Assembly (NCBI GenBank): GCA_964404235.1
Contig: CAYOJL010000072.1
Location: 1-11,112 of the forward strand
From: CACEUX01 sp964404235
GTDB taxonomy: Bacteria > Fidelibacterota > Marinisomatia > Marinisomatales > UBA1611
Direction: 5' to 3'
Length of the DNA: 11,112 nt
Part shown: positions 1-6,985 of the stretch, piece by piece
How the letters are laid out: each line of letters begins with the position of its first letter
Numbering within the stretch: the stretch's first letter is position 1
Notes under the pieces: model-generated
The model's input: only the letters and a program-made list of their open reading frames with translations
Databases searched by the model: none
Told to the model about the DNA's origin: nothing
Translations under genes and position numbers: made by a program

Positions 1-538
1 AAAATGTATCTAAGTGATAGCCATCTCCTTTTAGTATGATCATTTCTTTTACATTTAAGGCTTCTGCTACATGGTCCGCACCTAACCTTGTGTTTCTTTG
101 CAATCCACTGAAAAGCACCTTGTCCTTAGCGCAGAAGTAGAATTCTCCACCATCAGCTCTTATGCCTGTTTGATCAGGCAACTCAATAATATCCATGCCT
201 ATCGATTCTAGATATGCTTTTACTACTTTATTTTCTTTTCTTCGGAGAGGTTCTCCCGCTCTTAAAATAACAGCTGTACCATTTTGGTCTGATATGAATG
301 GGTCTCTAATAAATATAAAATCATGTTTAGGCTCATTTTGGTCTAGCTCATCAGGAAAATCAAATTCAATCACTTCATGACCGCTACTACTTATTGCAGA
401 TATTAACCTCTTTCGCTCTTTTTCAACTATACTAAGATCTGGGATCGCACCTTCTACCATAGCAGGATTGTCATCATATTTAGGGATACCATTTTGCCAC
501 CAACCAGATTTAGGTAGTTTTGAGATAACGATCTTCAT
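1..538 (-). CDS. Dimethylargininase / amidinotransferase-superfamily hydrolase (partial, C-terminus off window)
   Basis: An open frame runs from an ATG at 538-536 to the window edge, giving 179 codons without a stop. Family motifs are visible in the expected order: FIRDPF near residues 76-81 (the substrate-binding Asp loop), ADGGEF near 128-133 (equivalent of the EGGD motif), RNTRLGAD near 148-155, and GYHLDT near 173-178, which would carry the catalytic His. The catalytic Cys of this superfamily lies near the C-terminus, so it cannot be seen. Known members hydrolyse guanidino groups (dimethylarginine to citrulline plus dimethylamine, or arginine to citrulline) or transfer amidino groups. The exact substrate cannot be told here. 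The ATG directly abuts the stop of the upstream methyltransferase (TAAATG), which implies co-transcription and probably translational coupling. No signal peptide is seen, so it is likely cytoplasmic. The superfamily call is firm; the specific activity is not. Confidence 0.78.
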   Translation of the reverse strand, partial: MKIVISKLPKSGWWQNGIPKYDDNPAMVEGAIPDLSIVEKERKRLISAISSSGHEVIEFDFPDELDQNEPKHDFIFIRDPFISDQNGTAVILRAGEPLRRKENKVVKAYLESIGMDIIELPDQTGIRADGGEFYFCAKDKVLFSGLQRNTRLGADHVAEALNVKEMIILKGDGYHLDTF

Positions 539-1348
539 TTACTTTTCTGCAATTACTTCTATCATTAATGGAGTCCAAAGTGTTGCGTAGTCCAATCCCT
601 CTAAATCTTCTAGGTCGCGAAATGCATTATCCATATCTTGTTGTGTGAGATAGCCCATCCCTATCAACCTTGGAAAATAGCTTTCATAGAATGTCCTAGG
701 CCATTTCCAAATACTTGAATTAGGGGTCGCTAATTTTGGCATTAATCGAGCACTGGTGATTCCCATTCCTAATTCATCAAACCATTGATGAAGGTGCTTT
801 CCAACATCTATCTCAGAGTCTGATTCTTTAAAACTCTGCAAGGCAGCCCCAATTGCTTTTTTTAGATTTGGTTTTTCTGGTTGAGTACGATGGCTTGTCC
901 AATAATAATATTCGTGTATGACCATTTTGCCACTAGGCTTAAGATATGTTTTTAATTTGTTTAGTATCTCTTTAGGATTTGGTATCCAGGCCAAAGCCCA
1001 TCTGCTGTATATACCATCCAGCGAATTGTACTCTAGGTTCAGTTCATCAAAGGTTGATAATTTTGGATTGATAGGCAGTTTTTTATTTTCTTTTATTTTT
1101 TCTAGATAGTTAATGAAAGAAGCCGAACGGTCAACGCCAATGACCTTGCCATTCTTACCAACGATATTAGCCAGTTCTATAGAACAATAGCCTGGTCCAC
1201 ATCCAAGGTCCAAAAGAATATTCCCTGATTTAAAATTAGCGAGTTTCCATCCCAGTTCAGCTTCAGATTGCCATACTTTATGTTGGATTTTTAATCGATC
1301 AAGTTCCTCTTGGTCAGTGCCTAATATGTAGGCATCATTTTCTTGCAT
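539..1348 (-). CDS. Class I SAM-dependent methyltransferase
   Basis: This 269-residue protein has the Rossmann-fold methyltransferase signature: motif I LLDLGCGPGY near residues 45-54, an acidic residue ending strand 2 in GVDRS near 71-75 (SAM ribose contact), and the post-motif stretch LKPSGKMVIHEY near 136-147. The N-terminus (YILGTDQEELDRLKIQHKVW, 7-26) resembles the lead-in of a family of small-molecule methyltransferases of mostly unknown substrate. The C-terminal half, roughly 150-269, is helical and probably forms the substrate lid. No membrane segment or signal peptide is present. It has only two cysteines, at 50 and 55 within the SAM motif, so it is not an arsenite methyltransferase despite lying near arsC. 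It starts 4 bp after the preceding gene and abuts the following one, so it sits in the middle of the four-gene minus-strand cluster. The substrate is unknown. Confidence 0.85.
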   Translation of the reverse strand: MQENDAYILGTDQEELDRLKIQHKVWQSEAELGWKLANFKSGNILLDLGCGPGYCSIELANIVGKNGKVIGVDRSASFINYLEKIKENKKLPINPKLSTFDELNLEYNSLDGIYSRWALAWIPNPKEILNKLKTYLKPSGKMVIHEYYYWTSHRTQPEKPNLKKAIGAALQSFKESDSEIDVGKHLHQWFDELGMGITSARLMPKLATPNSSIWKWPRTFYESYFPRLIGMGYLTQQDMDNAFRDLEDLEGLDYATLWTPLMIEVIAEK

Positions 1349-1352
1349 ATAA

Positions 1353-1895
1353 CTATTGATAATTCATATCGATTGCGACTCGAACAACACCTGGTTCAAA
1401 GTAAATGATAGACTTTTTAATATTCATATTGATTTTGACCCTTCCTTTGTTCGTTTTCAATTTAATCGACTTGGTTTTAGGTCTGGGGCCCTGGAATCGT
1501 AGACCTTCCTGGTAAAGAGAACTAAGATCAAATTTTCCAAGTGCTCCTTGCTTACGTTCCATTTTAACGATGGGATTCTCTATCATTAATTGTATGATAT
1601 TTTTATCAAAATTGTACTCCACATACATGTTTTTCGTAATGGTCTTTTTTATATTTGTTTTACCTTTTTTATACGATACCGTTGCAAAAAATTCGGCAGA
1701 CCCTTCTTGAAACTTCACATGTGGATTATTTATTGACCATAGCGCCTGCTCATTATTTTTCCCTTTTGGAATTTCATGGTCACCTATCAACTTAAGATAA
1801 TCGTTTACTAGGTTCTCTGATATTGAGACTGATATTTCACCTGCGATCAAAAATGAGGTAAAAGAAACAATAATAAGAAGTTTATTTTTGATCAT
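1353..1895 (-). CDS. Small exported protein of unknown function, possibly lipid-binding-like
   Basis: The 180-residue product starts with a typical Sec signal peptide: basic MIKNK, a hydrophobic core LLIIVSFTSFLIA, and likely cleavage before GE near residue 19. No lipobox cysteine is present, so it should be soluble in the periplasm or outside the cell. The mature part is rich in beta-strand-like stretches and lysine, and begins SISENLVNDYLKLIG. That opening loosely resembles the start of YceB/DUF1439-type tubular lipid-binding domains, but this is only a similarity by eye. Its ATG overlaps the arsC stop by one base (TAATG), with GGGAG five bases upstream of the start, one of the clearest Shine-Dalgarno sequences in the window. 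It is therefore coupled to arsC. I do not recognise a definite family. Confidence 0.8.
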   Translation of the reverse strand: MIKNKLLIIVSFTSFLIAGEISVSISENLVNDYLKLIGDHEIPKGKNNEQALWSINNPHVKFQEGSAEFFATVSYKKGKTNIKKTITKNMYVEYNFDKNIIQLMIENPIVKMERKQGALGKFDLSSLYQEGLRFQGPRPKTKSIKLKTNKGRVKINMNIKKSIIYFEPGVVRVAIDMNYQ

Positions 1896-2320
1896 TAGTT
1901 CTCCCGTTGATTTAAAAACTTAAGGATATTACCCTTTACATCTTTTATGGTATTTCTAAAATTTTTTAAATGATTTGGGTCTGAATCCCAACCCCTAAAG
2001 GGGTCATCTATACTCCAATGCAACCTTTTTACATTGCCAGGGAAAATGGGGCATACTTGATCTGCATTATCACATACAGTGATCACAATATCTATGCCTT
2101 CATCAAGGTATTGGTGTATACTGTCTGATGTATGATCAGATATGTCGATATTTAACTCTTTCATGACTGTTATGGCATTTGGATGTACTCTGGTAGGGTG
2201 GCTTCCAGCGCTGTAAACGTCAAATCGACCATTTGCAAGATGCCTGAGTAAGCCTTCAGCAATTTGTGAACGGCAGCTATTCCCAGTACATACAAAAAGT
2301 ACTTTTTGTCTTTTTTCCAT
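1895..2320 (-). CDS. arsC: Arsenate reductase, thioredoxin-coupled (LMW-PTP fold)
   Basis: The protein reduces arsenate to arsenite in the cytoplasm using a cysteine relay recycled by thioredoxin. From the ATG at 2320 it has 141 residues. The P-loop CTGNSCRS puts the nucleophile at Cys11 with Cys16 in the loop. The redox pair lies in CDNADQVC at Cys83 and Cys90, and the catalytic Asp is in HWSIDDP at 105/106. These positions match the Staphylococcus pI258-type ArsC (Cys10, 82, 89) shifted by one, so all key residues are intact. An upstream in-frame ATG at 2362 would add 14 residues not found in the family, and would run through the presumed promoter, so I chose the internal ATG. It heads the minus-strand cluster. 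No arsR, arsB or acr3 is in view; an export pump must be elsewhere if this serves arsenic resistance. Confidence 0.92.
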   Translation of the reverse strand: MEKRQKVLFVCTGNSCRSQIAEGLLRHLANGRFDVYSAGSHPTRVHPNAITVMKELNIDISDHTSDSIHQYLDEGIDIVITVCDNADQVCPIFPGNVKRLHWSIDDPFRGWDSDPNHLKNFRNTIKDVKGNILKFLNQREN

Positions 2321-2389
2321 AGTGTAAAATTGCAAATTATATATTATTCTGCAACTATACATTCGTACATATTTTCATACATAATTCTA
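2321..2389. promoter_or_regulatory. Divergent intergenic region with presumed promoters of both clusters
   Basis: This 69-bp, strongly AT-rich gap is the only place where the two divergent clusters can both start. Several -10-like hexamers occur on each strand: TATATT at 2340-2345 and TATACA at 2356-2361 on the plus strand, and TATAAT on the minus strand. The pentamer TACAT occurs three times at 2358, 2366 and 2378, which could be a regulator site or simple AT bias. I cannot find a convincing -35 box for either direction. Confidence 0.4.
2336..2341 (-). promoter_or_regulatory. Candidate -10 box for the arsC cluster
   Basis: Read on the minus strand this is an exact TATAAT, 15 bases before the arsC ATG. 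Transcription would begin only about 7-10 bases before the start codon, giving a very short leader. No good TTGACA-like -35 is found 16-18 bases upstream, so the assignment rests on the -10 match alone in AT-rich DNA. Confidence 0.28.
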
Positions 2390-2806
2390 ATGAACTATCA
2401 GAATAAACACCTTTTTCGATACCTTAAGGCAAATTTATCACCTAAACAATTTCGACTTGTCCGGATTGCTCCCTGGATCCTTGCTTTTCTTGTATTAGTT
2501 AATTTTATTTTCAAAAATTTGCAATATGAGGCAAATAAACCTATTCTTGAAAAATATGATGATAGTCAGGGCACCATCTATTATTATGATAAAGAAACCA
2601 ACGAACTATTCACTGGAAAAGCTAGTTGGATACTCAGGTTTAATAACCAAAAATTTGAAGGATCTTATCAAGATGGTCAATTGCATGGTATGTCTAGGAT
2701 ATGGCATGAAAATGGTAACCTTGCAGAGGAAACTATTTATGAGAAAGGAGTAATTATATCTAAGACCTCATGGGATGAGAATGGAATAATTATTAATGAA
2801 AAATAA
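2390..2806 (+). CDS. Single-pass membrane protein with MORN_2/YwqK-like repeats
   Basis: From the ATG at 2390 the product has 138 residues. A basic N-terminus is followed by one hydrophobic helix at about 24-41 (VRIAPWILAFLVLVNFIF), then a soluble domain. Residues about 90-132 show the short YxxGxxxG/ENG repeat pattern of the MORN_2 or YwqK type: SYQDGQLHG, then IWHENGNLAEE, then SWDENG. Such repeats are beta-hairpin scaffolds; the 'antitoxin' label often attached to YwqK-like proteins has little meaning here. The helix probably works as an uncleaved anchor with the repeats outside the cytoplasm. A longer frame from 2306 would overlap the start of arsC on the other strand and add an AT-rich, promoter-like leader, so I prefer 2390. 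It is the first gene of the plus operon and overlaps the next gene by 11 bp. The function is unknown. Confidence 0.75.
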   Translation: MNYQNKHLFRYLKANLSPKQFRLVRIAPWILAFLVLVNFIFKNLQYEANKPILEKYDDSQGTIYYYDKETNELFTGKASWILRFNNQKFEGSYQDGQLHGMSRIWHENGNLAEETIYEKGVIISKTSWDENGIIINEK

Positions 2807-3425
2807 AAAGAAAAGACCTAAACCATTTATTGGTCTTGCTGGCAATATTGGTGTAGGGAAAACAACATTTACAAAAACCCTGTCAGAAAGATGTGGCTGG
2901 AAGCCTTTTTATGAATCTGTTTCAGATAACCCTTATTTAAATGATTTTTATAAGGATATGAAAAGATGGAGCTTCAATCTACAGATATACTTTCTTCATA
3001 AAAGATTTGAGATGCATAAAATAATGAACAATCTAGATGAAGGCACTATTCAAGATAGAACGATATATGAGGATGTAGAGATCTTTGCTAAAAACTTACA
3101 CGAATTAGGGAATATATCTGACCGGGATTATGAAAACTATAGTGGACTTTTTTCTGTGATGGTCTCATACCTCAAAAAACCAGACCTTATAGTATACCTT
3201 AGAGCCTCCACTGATATTTTATTAAGTCGTATAGAAAAACGTGGTCGGGATTATGAAGGTTCTATATCTCCAGAATATCTTCATAGTCTCAATATTTCTT
3301 ATGATCAATGGATCAATTCAGAAAAGGACTATCCTGTTTTAATAGTTGAGACTGATGACTTTAATATTTTTGATGACTTACAACAACTACAAGAAATTCA
3401 GCAAATGATTCTCGACAGGATATAA
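2796..3425 (+). CDS. Deoxynucleoside kinase (dNK/dGK/dCK family)
   Basis: The enzyme phosphorylates deoxynucleosides to dNMPs for salvage, in the cytoplasm. Its 209 residues match the usual family length. The P-loop is GNIGVGKT at 16-23. The FYES segment at 38-41 carries the likely catalytic Glu40. QIYFLHKRFE at 63-72 forms part of the nucleoside pocket, DRTIYED at 87-93 is the DRS-type motif, and the arginine-rich LID is RIEKRGRDYE at 145-154. Which base is preferred cannot be read off; bacterial members near this type are mostly deoxyadenosine or deoxyguanosine kinases. The start lies inside the previous gene (11-bp overlap), which suggests coupling. It shares an operon with primase, so dNTP supply and replication genes are co-transcribed. 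The family call is firm. Confidence 0.92.
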   Translation: MKNKKKRPKPFIGLAGNIGVGKTTFTKTLSERCGWKPFYESVSDNPYLNDFYKDMKRWSFNLQIYFLHKRFEMHKIMNNLDEGTIQDRTIYEDVEIFAKNLHELGNISDRDYENYSGLFSVMVSYLKKPDLIVYLRASTDILLSRIEKRGRDYEGSISPEYLHSLNISYDQWINSEKDYPVLIVETDDFNIFDDLQQLQEIQQMILDRI

Positions 3426-3448
3426 GTTATTTATTCCTAAATTTTAAG

Positions 3449-4264
3449 GTGGCTGATTCTCCTAATAAATTAAAAACTTACGAGTTAATTAATCCTATGG
3501 AAACTTTTCCTGGTCTTACCGTAGATGATCTTAATAGATATCTACCTGCAATTCGAACTGTGGAAGACATGTCTATTACTAAAGAGAATATGCAGGAAGG
3601 CATGTTCCTTACAAAGTGTATTGATGGATTGCAACAATTGCCAGATCAATCCATTGATTTGATCATTGCTAATCCACCAAAGGATAACTGGGATACAACT
3701 TTAGAACAAGGCAAAGGGAATACTCTCCAAGAATATTATCAATGGAATCAGTTATGGCTTTCGGAGTCACATCGTGTTTTGAATAAGACGGGTGCAATTT
3801 ATATCTTATGTCCATGGCAATACTCAGGAATGTATCAAGGTTTACTAGGTGATATATTTTTTATTCAATCAAGAATTACTTGGAGGAATCGCTCTGATAT
3901 TCAACAATATAAAACTTGGAAAAATGAAACATCTGATATTTGGTTTGCAACGAAGACAGATGAATTCTTATTCAAACAGCATCCTGTGGGTGTAAATACA
4001 ATAGAAGGTCTGGAACCAGATCAGATTGAATCCAATCTTTGGGTTGATATACCTATAAATCATGATAATGATGGTCATTATCATCAAAGTCTATTCACCA
4101 AAATATTAGAAGCCAGCAGTTTTAAATTAAATTGGGTTCTTGACCCATTTATGGGCATTGGTGATGCCGGAGTAGCATGTAAAAAGAGTGGTAGAAGGTA
4201 TATAGGTTTTGAAACAAATAAAGATCATCTACTTTTAGCAATGAAGAGAATAGATAATAGTTAA
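3449..4264 (+). CDS. Divergent beta-class DNA methyltransferase (N6-adenine/N4-cytosine type), orphan
   Basis: The 271-residue product has the circularly permuted beta-class order: catalytic motif IV first (LIIANPPK, residues 71-78), then the SAM-binding motif I near the C-terminus (VLDPFMGIGDAG, 230-241), followed by RRYIGFE at 249-255. CIDGLQQLPDQSIDLI just before motif IV and RVLNKTGAIYIL at 109-120 are also typical. Several positions are unusual. Motif IV has Lys where an aromatic residue normally stacks on the flipped base, the usual SGTT after the SAM loop is IGDA, and the common HPTQKP-like motif X is replaced by GHYHQSL near 209-215. An N-terminal extension of about 50 residues is unassigned. 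The start is GTG at 3449, with AAGG running into it; ATG at 3497 is an alternative. No restriction endonuclease is adjacent. Activity and target site are unknown. Confidence 0.8.
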   Translation: MADSPNKLKTYELINPMETFPGLTVDDLNRYLPAIRTVEDMSITKENMQEGMFLTKCIDGLQQLPDQSIDLIIANPPKDNWDTTLEQGKGNTLQEYYQWNQLWLSESHRVLNKTGAIYILCPWQYSGMYQGLLGDIFFIQSRITWRNRSDIQQYKTWKNETSDIWFATKTDEFLFKQHPVGVNTIEGLEPDQIESNLWVDIPINHDNDGHYHQSLFTKILEASSFKLNWVLDPFMGIGDAGVACKKSGRRYIGFETNKDHLLLAMKRIDNS

Positions 4265-4265
4265 A

Positions 4266-4709
4266 ATGAGTTTTATTGAATCAATCAAAACAGATATGTA
4301 TTCAGCAATGAAATCTGGAGATCAAGAAAAAGCTGGGACCCTTAGAACTTTATTGGCAAAATTAAAAGATCGCCAAATAAATACTAGACAAGAATTATCA
4401 AATAGTGATTGTTTAAATGTCATAAAAACATTGGTGAAGCAGCGTAAAGAGGCTGCTGACATGTATGAAGATGGTGATCGTCCAAAACTTGCGGAGAAAG
4501 AAAAGGCAGAGCTAAAAATACTCGAAACTTATCTTCCCAAAATGATGACAGAACAGGAAACAAGAACACTTATCGAAACGGTGATTAATGAAACAGACGC
4601 TAAAGATATCTCAGATATTGGTAAGGTCATGCCTATTGTTATGCAGCGCGGAAAAGGGAAAGTGGATGGTAAAAATGCTAATTTAATTTTGCGAGAATTA
4701 TTGGAATAA
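4266..4709 (+). CDS. yqeY: GatB/YqeY domain protein
   Basis: This 147-residue, full-length protein is a stand-alone YqeY domain. The family resembles the tail domain of the amidotransferase subunit GatB and is thought to contact tRNA, though its cellular role is not well defined. Family hallmarks seen include the opening MSFIESIKTDMYSAMKSGD with LRTLLAKLKD, then VKQRKEAADMYEDGDRPKLA near 57-76, LETYLPKMMTEQE near 86-98, and the end GKVMPIVMQRGKGKVDGKNA followed by a short helix. YqeY genes are often found next to dnaG (rpsU-yqeY-dnaG order), and here it is two genes upstream of dnaG, which supports the call. Only one base separates it from the methyltransferase stop, and the next gene abuts its stop. 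No convincing Shine-Dalgarno precedes it, so translation probably depends on coupling. Confidence 0.92.
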   Translation: MSFIESIKTDMYSAMKSGDQEKAGTLRTLLAKLKDRQINTRQELSNSDCLNVIKTLVKQRKEAADMYEDGDRPKLAEKEKAELKILETYLPKMMTEQETRTLIETVINETDAKDISDIGKVMPIVMQRGKGKVDGKNANLILRELLE

Positions 4710-5237
4710 ATGTTGTGGTTTTTAGATGGTCTTGTTGTTGTTTTTATTCTTTTATTAGGCTACAATGGTTTTAATAAAGGATTGATAGAAGAATTAGGTC
4801 GCCTGCTTGGATTGGTTCTGGCAATTCTATTTTCCATATCACAATCCACATTTATTTCAACCAAACTTAATGAATTTATCAATGCGGATGAGTGGGTTAT
4901 CATGTTCTTCTCATTTTCACTATTATTTGTAATAGCCTTATTGATATCAAGAATTATAACAAAAATGTTTCATATTGCATTATTATCAAATAACAACCAA
5001 TTAATGAATCGCTCATTGGGCTTTACGTTTGGGCTTATTAAGGGCTACATAATATTTTTGGTGTTTGTTTGGCTAATTGCTTTATTACCTCTTCATAAAT
5101 GGACTACAATTATTGAGGGGAATTCTAGATTAGCTCGACATGGGAATAAACTTCGGACTCAAATAGTATCTTTTTTTAATTGGGATGACCCAATATCCTT
5201 AGGAGAGTCATATATTAAACAATTAACTCAACCGTAA
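4710..5237 (+). CDS. CvpA family membrane protein
   Basis: The 175-residue product looks like a CvpA/colicin V production family protein. It starts with LDGLVVVFILLLGYNGFNKGLIEE, where the first helix and the GxxxG-like G(Y/F)xKG turn are typical, followed by hydrophobic segments at about 30-46, 64-83 and 100-128, which gives roughly four membrane helices in the inner membrane. A short polar C-terminal tail follows from about residue 130. CvpA proteins have been tied to colicin V export, biofilm formation and envelope stress tolerance, but the molecular role is unsettled. The ATG directly follows the yqeY stop (TAAATG), with a weak TTGGAA five bases upstream. Its stop overlaps the dnaG start by one base (TAATG). 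The position between yqeY and dnaG shows it is a stable part of this operon. Confidence 0.87.
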   Translation: MLWFLDGLVVVFILLLGYNGFNKGLIEELGRLLGLVLAILFSISQSTFISTKLNEFINADEWVIMFFSFSLLFVIALLISRIITKMFHIALLSNNNQLMNRSLGFTFGLIKGYIIFLVFVWLIALLPLHKWTTIIEGNSRLARHGNKLRTQIVSFFNWDDPISLGESYIKQLTQP

Positions 5238-6985
5238 TGGCAAAAATACCACAGGATATTATTGAAAGGGTTAGGGATACAGCAGATATCGTTGATGTGG
5301 TATCTCAATTTGTTGATTTAAGACAAAGAGGTCCTAATTTTTTTGGTCTTTGTCCTTTTCATAGCGAGAAAACAGCTTCTTTTAGTGTTGCACCTGCCAA
5401 ACAGATCTATTATTGTTTTGGTTGTCATTCGGGAGGGAATGTATTCTCATTTATAATGGATTATCAAAAGATCCCTTTTCCTGATGCTGTCCACGTTCTT
5501 GCGGAGCGCTATAATATCCCAATTGTATTAGAAAAAAGTGGCTCGAGTTCTGAATTGTTCTCGTCCCTTTATAAATTGCATGATATTGCAGTAGAATTAT
5601 ATCAGGAAAACTTATTTTCTTCAGCAGGAAAAGAAGCTTTAGAATATTTAAAAGAAAGAGACCTTAAAGAAGATGTAATAAAACAATTTAAAATAGGTTA
5701 TGCAATTAATGAATGGGACCAACTTGTTAAGCGCTGTAAAGATAAAGGTTTTACCCAGTCGCAGATCGTTAAATCTGGTCTATTCACTCGATCTGATAAA
5801 GGGACCTTTGATCGTTTTAGATCTAGAATAATGTTCCCCATATTTCACCCATCAGGTAAGCCAATCGCATTTGGAGGAAGAATATTTAACAGTACAGACC
5901 CAGCAAAATATTTAAATTCTCCTGAGACTCCATTATATAAAAAAAGTAGTGTTTTTTATGGATTGCAAGCCACTCGTGATTCAATTAGGAGGGAAGGTTA
6001 TGTGATATTGGTTGAAGGCTACATGGACTTTCTTAAGCTTTATCAGGCATCTATTTACCCTGTTGTATCAGTATCAGGAACAGCATTTACAATGAGGCAC
6101 GCCTTATCCTTGTCTCGAATCACACAAAAGGTTATTTTATTATATGATGGAGATCAAGCAGGTGGTGCTGCGGCTGAAAGAGCGGGCTGGGTTTTATTAA
6201 GGTCAGGCTTGATTCCTTCAGTTGTACGTCCGCCTCAAGGAACTGACCCGGATGATTGGATCAGTAGTGTTGGTAGTGAAGCCGTCCTGACCTCAATAAT
6301 GGCACCATTGGATTACATTGATTTTCATATGAAGTTGCATCATGGGGCTGAACTTTCTGGAACAGAGCGACAGCAGTACATTATATCTATTGCCCAGGAA
6401 CTCAAAAATATTGATCATGGTATTATACGCAATGATTTAATCAAAATAATATCAGAAAAACTGAAAGTTGATGAAAAAGAACTAATACGAATTGTTAATA
6501 CCCAGCGTGTAAATCCCGAATACGATTCAGATACTAATACAGAGATAGATGACCGCCATATTTTTAATAGTAAATTGGAAAAAGCACAAGTTGAACTCGT
6601 ACAATTGCTTGCAAGTGAAAATAATGAGATCAGACAATATGTATTTAATCATATCCCAATAGAGCTTTTTACAAACCCTTTATTGAAACGATTAGCAGAA
6701 ATCTTATTTGATAATAATTTGGAAGTGGAATCATCTGCAATTATCGAGTATTTTCAAGATAAGAATGAACGTGATTCCGTCGCACAGATCCTTTTCACAA
6801 AAGAACAAAACATTTCATTTGAAGAAATTGTATCTGATTGTCTGAAGATCTTAAAATCTGTACCTCTAAAAGAACAAATTGATGCTCTTCGAGGTCAGAT
6901 ACGTGAAAAAGAATCAATAGGCGAGGATGCCATAGAAGAGCTCAATGCTATAACAAAATTGCGTGAAGAATTAAATGGTCTTTAG
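5237..6985 (+). CDS. dnaG: DNA primase DnaG
   Basis: Primase makes RNA primers at the replication fork together with DnaB helicase. The 582-residue protein is the normal length and all three parts are present. The CHC2 zinc finger has ligands C39, H42, C60 and C63 (CPFH and CFGC). The catalytic core has FDRFRSRIMFPI at 191-202 and AFGGRI at 211-216. The Toprim fold carries EGYMD at 260-264 and the metal-binding DGD at 304-306, followed by TDPDDW at 336-341. The last roughly 150 residues are helical and divergent, as expected for the helicase-interacting domain. The start overlaps the cvpA-like stop by one base and no Shine-Dalgarno is visible. The end overlaps the next gene by 11 bp. The usual operon partners rpsU and rpoD are not in the window; yqeY is. 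Confidence 0.97.
   Translation: MAKIPQDIIERVRDTADIVDVVSQFVDLRQRGPNFFGLCPFHSEKTASFSVAPAKQIYYCFGCHSGGNVFSFIMDYQKIPFPDAVHVLAERYNIPIVLEKSGSSSELFSSLYKLHDIAVELYQENLFSSAGKEALEYLKERDLKEDVIKQFKIGYAINEWDQLVKRCKDKGFTQSQIVKSGLFTRSDKGTFDRFRSRIMFPIFHPSGKPIAFGGRIFNSTDPAKYLNSPETPLYKKSSVFYGLQATRDSIRREGYVILVEGYMDFLKLYQASIYPVVSVSGTAFTMRHALSLSRITQKVILLYDGDQAGGAAAERAGWVLLRSGLIPSVVRPPQGTDPDDWISSVGSEAVLTSIMAPLDYIDFHMKLHHGAELSGTERQQYIISIAQELKNIDHGIIRNDLIKIISEKLKVDEKELIRIVNTQRVNPEYDSDTNTEIDDRHIFNSKLEKAQVELVQLLASENNEIRQYVFNHIPIELFTNPLLKRLAEILFDNNLEVESSAIIEYFQDKNERDSVAQILFTKEQNISFEEIVSDCLKILKSVPLKEQIDALRGQIREKESIGEDAIEELNAITKLREELNGL

Noticed and set aside
195..380. Plus-strand open frame
   Set aside because: It is antisense to the amidinotransferase-family gene, whose motifs are clear; the encoded peptide shows no recognisable features.
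539..1348. Methyltransferase near arsC as an arsenite methyltransferase (ArsM)
   Set aside because: ArsM needs several conserved arsenite-binding cysteines; this protein has only two, both within the SAM-binding motif region.
1991..2004. Short palindrome ACCCC-TAAA-GGGGT
   Set aside because: It is a 5-bp stem inside conserved arsC coding sequence with no T-run; most likely chance.
2321..2362. Upstream ATG of arsC adding 14 residues
   Set aside because: Known ArsC proteins begin just before the P-loop with about 10 residues; the ATG at 2320 places Cys11, 83 and 90 exactly where expected.
2306..2389. Upstream ATG extension of the MORN_2/YwqK-like protein by 28 residues
   Set aside because: It would overlap the arsC start region on the opposite strand and encode a leader from promoter-like AT-rich DNA; the ATG at 2390 gives a normal membrane-anchor N-terminus.
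3449..4264. Restriction-modification system
   Set aside because: No endonuclease or specificity gene is adjacent; both flanking genes are complete housekeeping-type genes, so only an orphan methyltransferase is supported.
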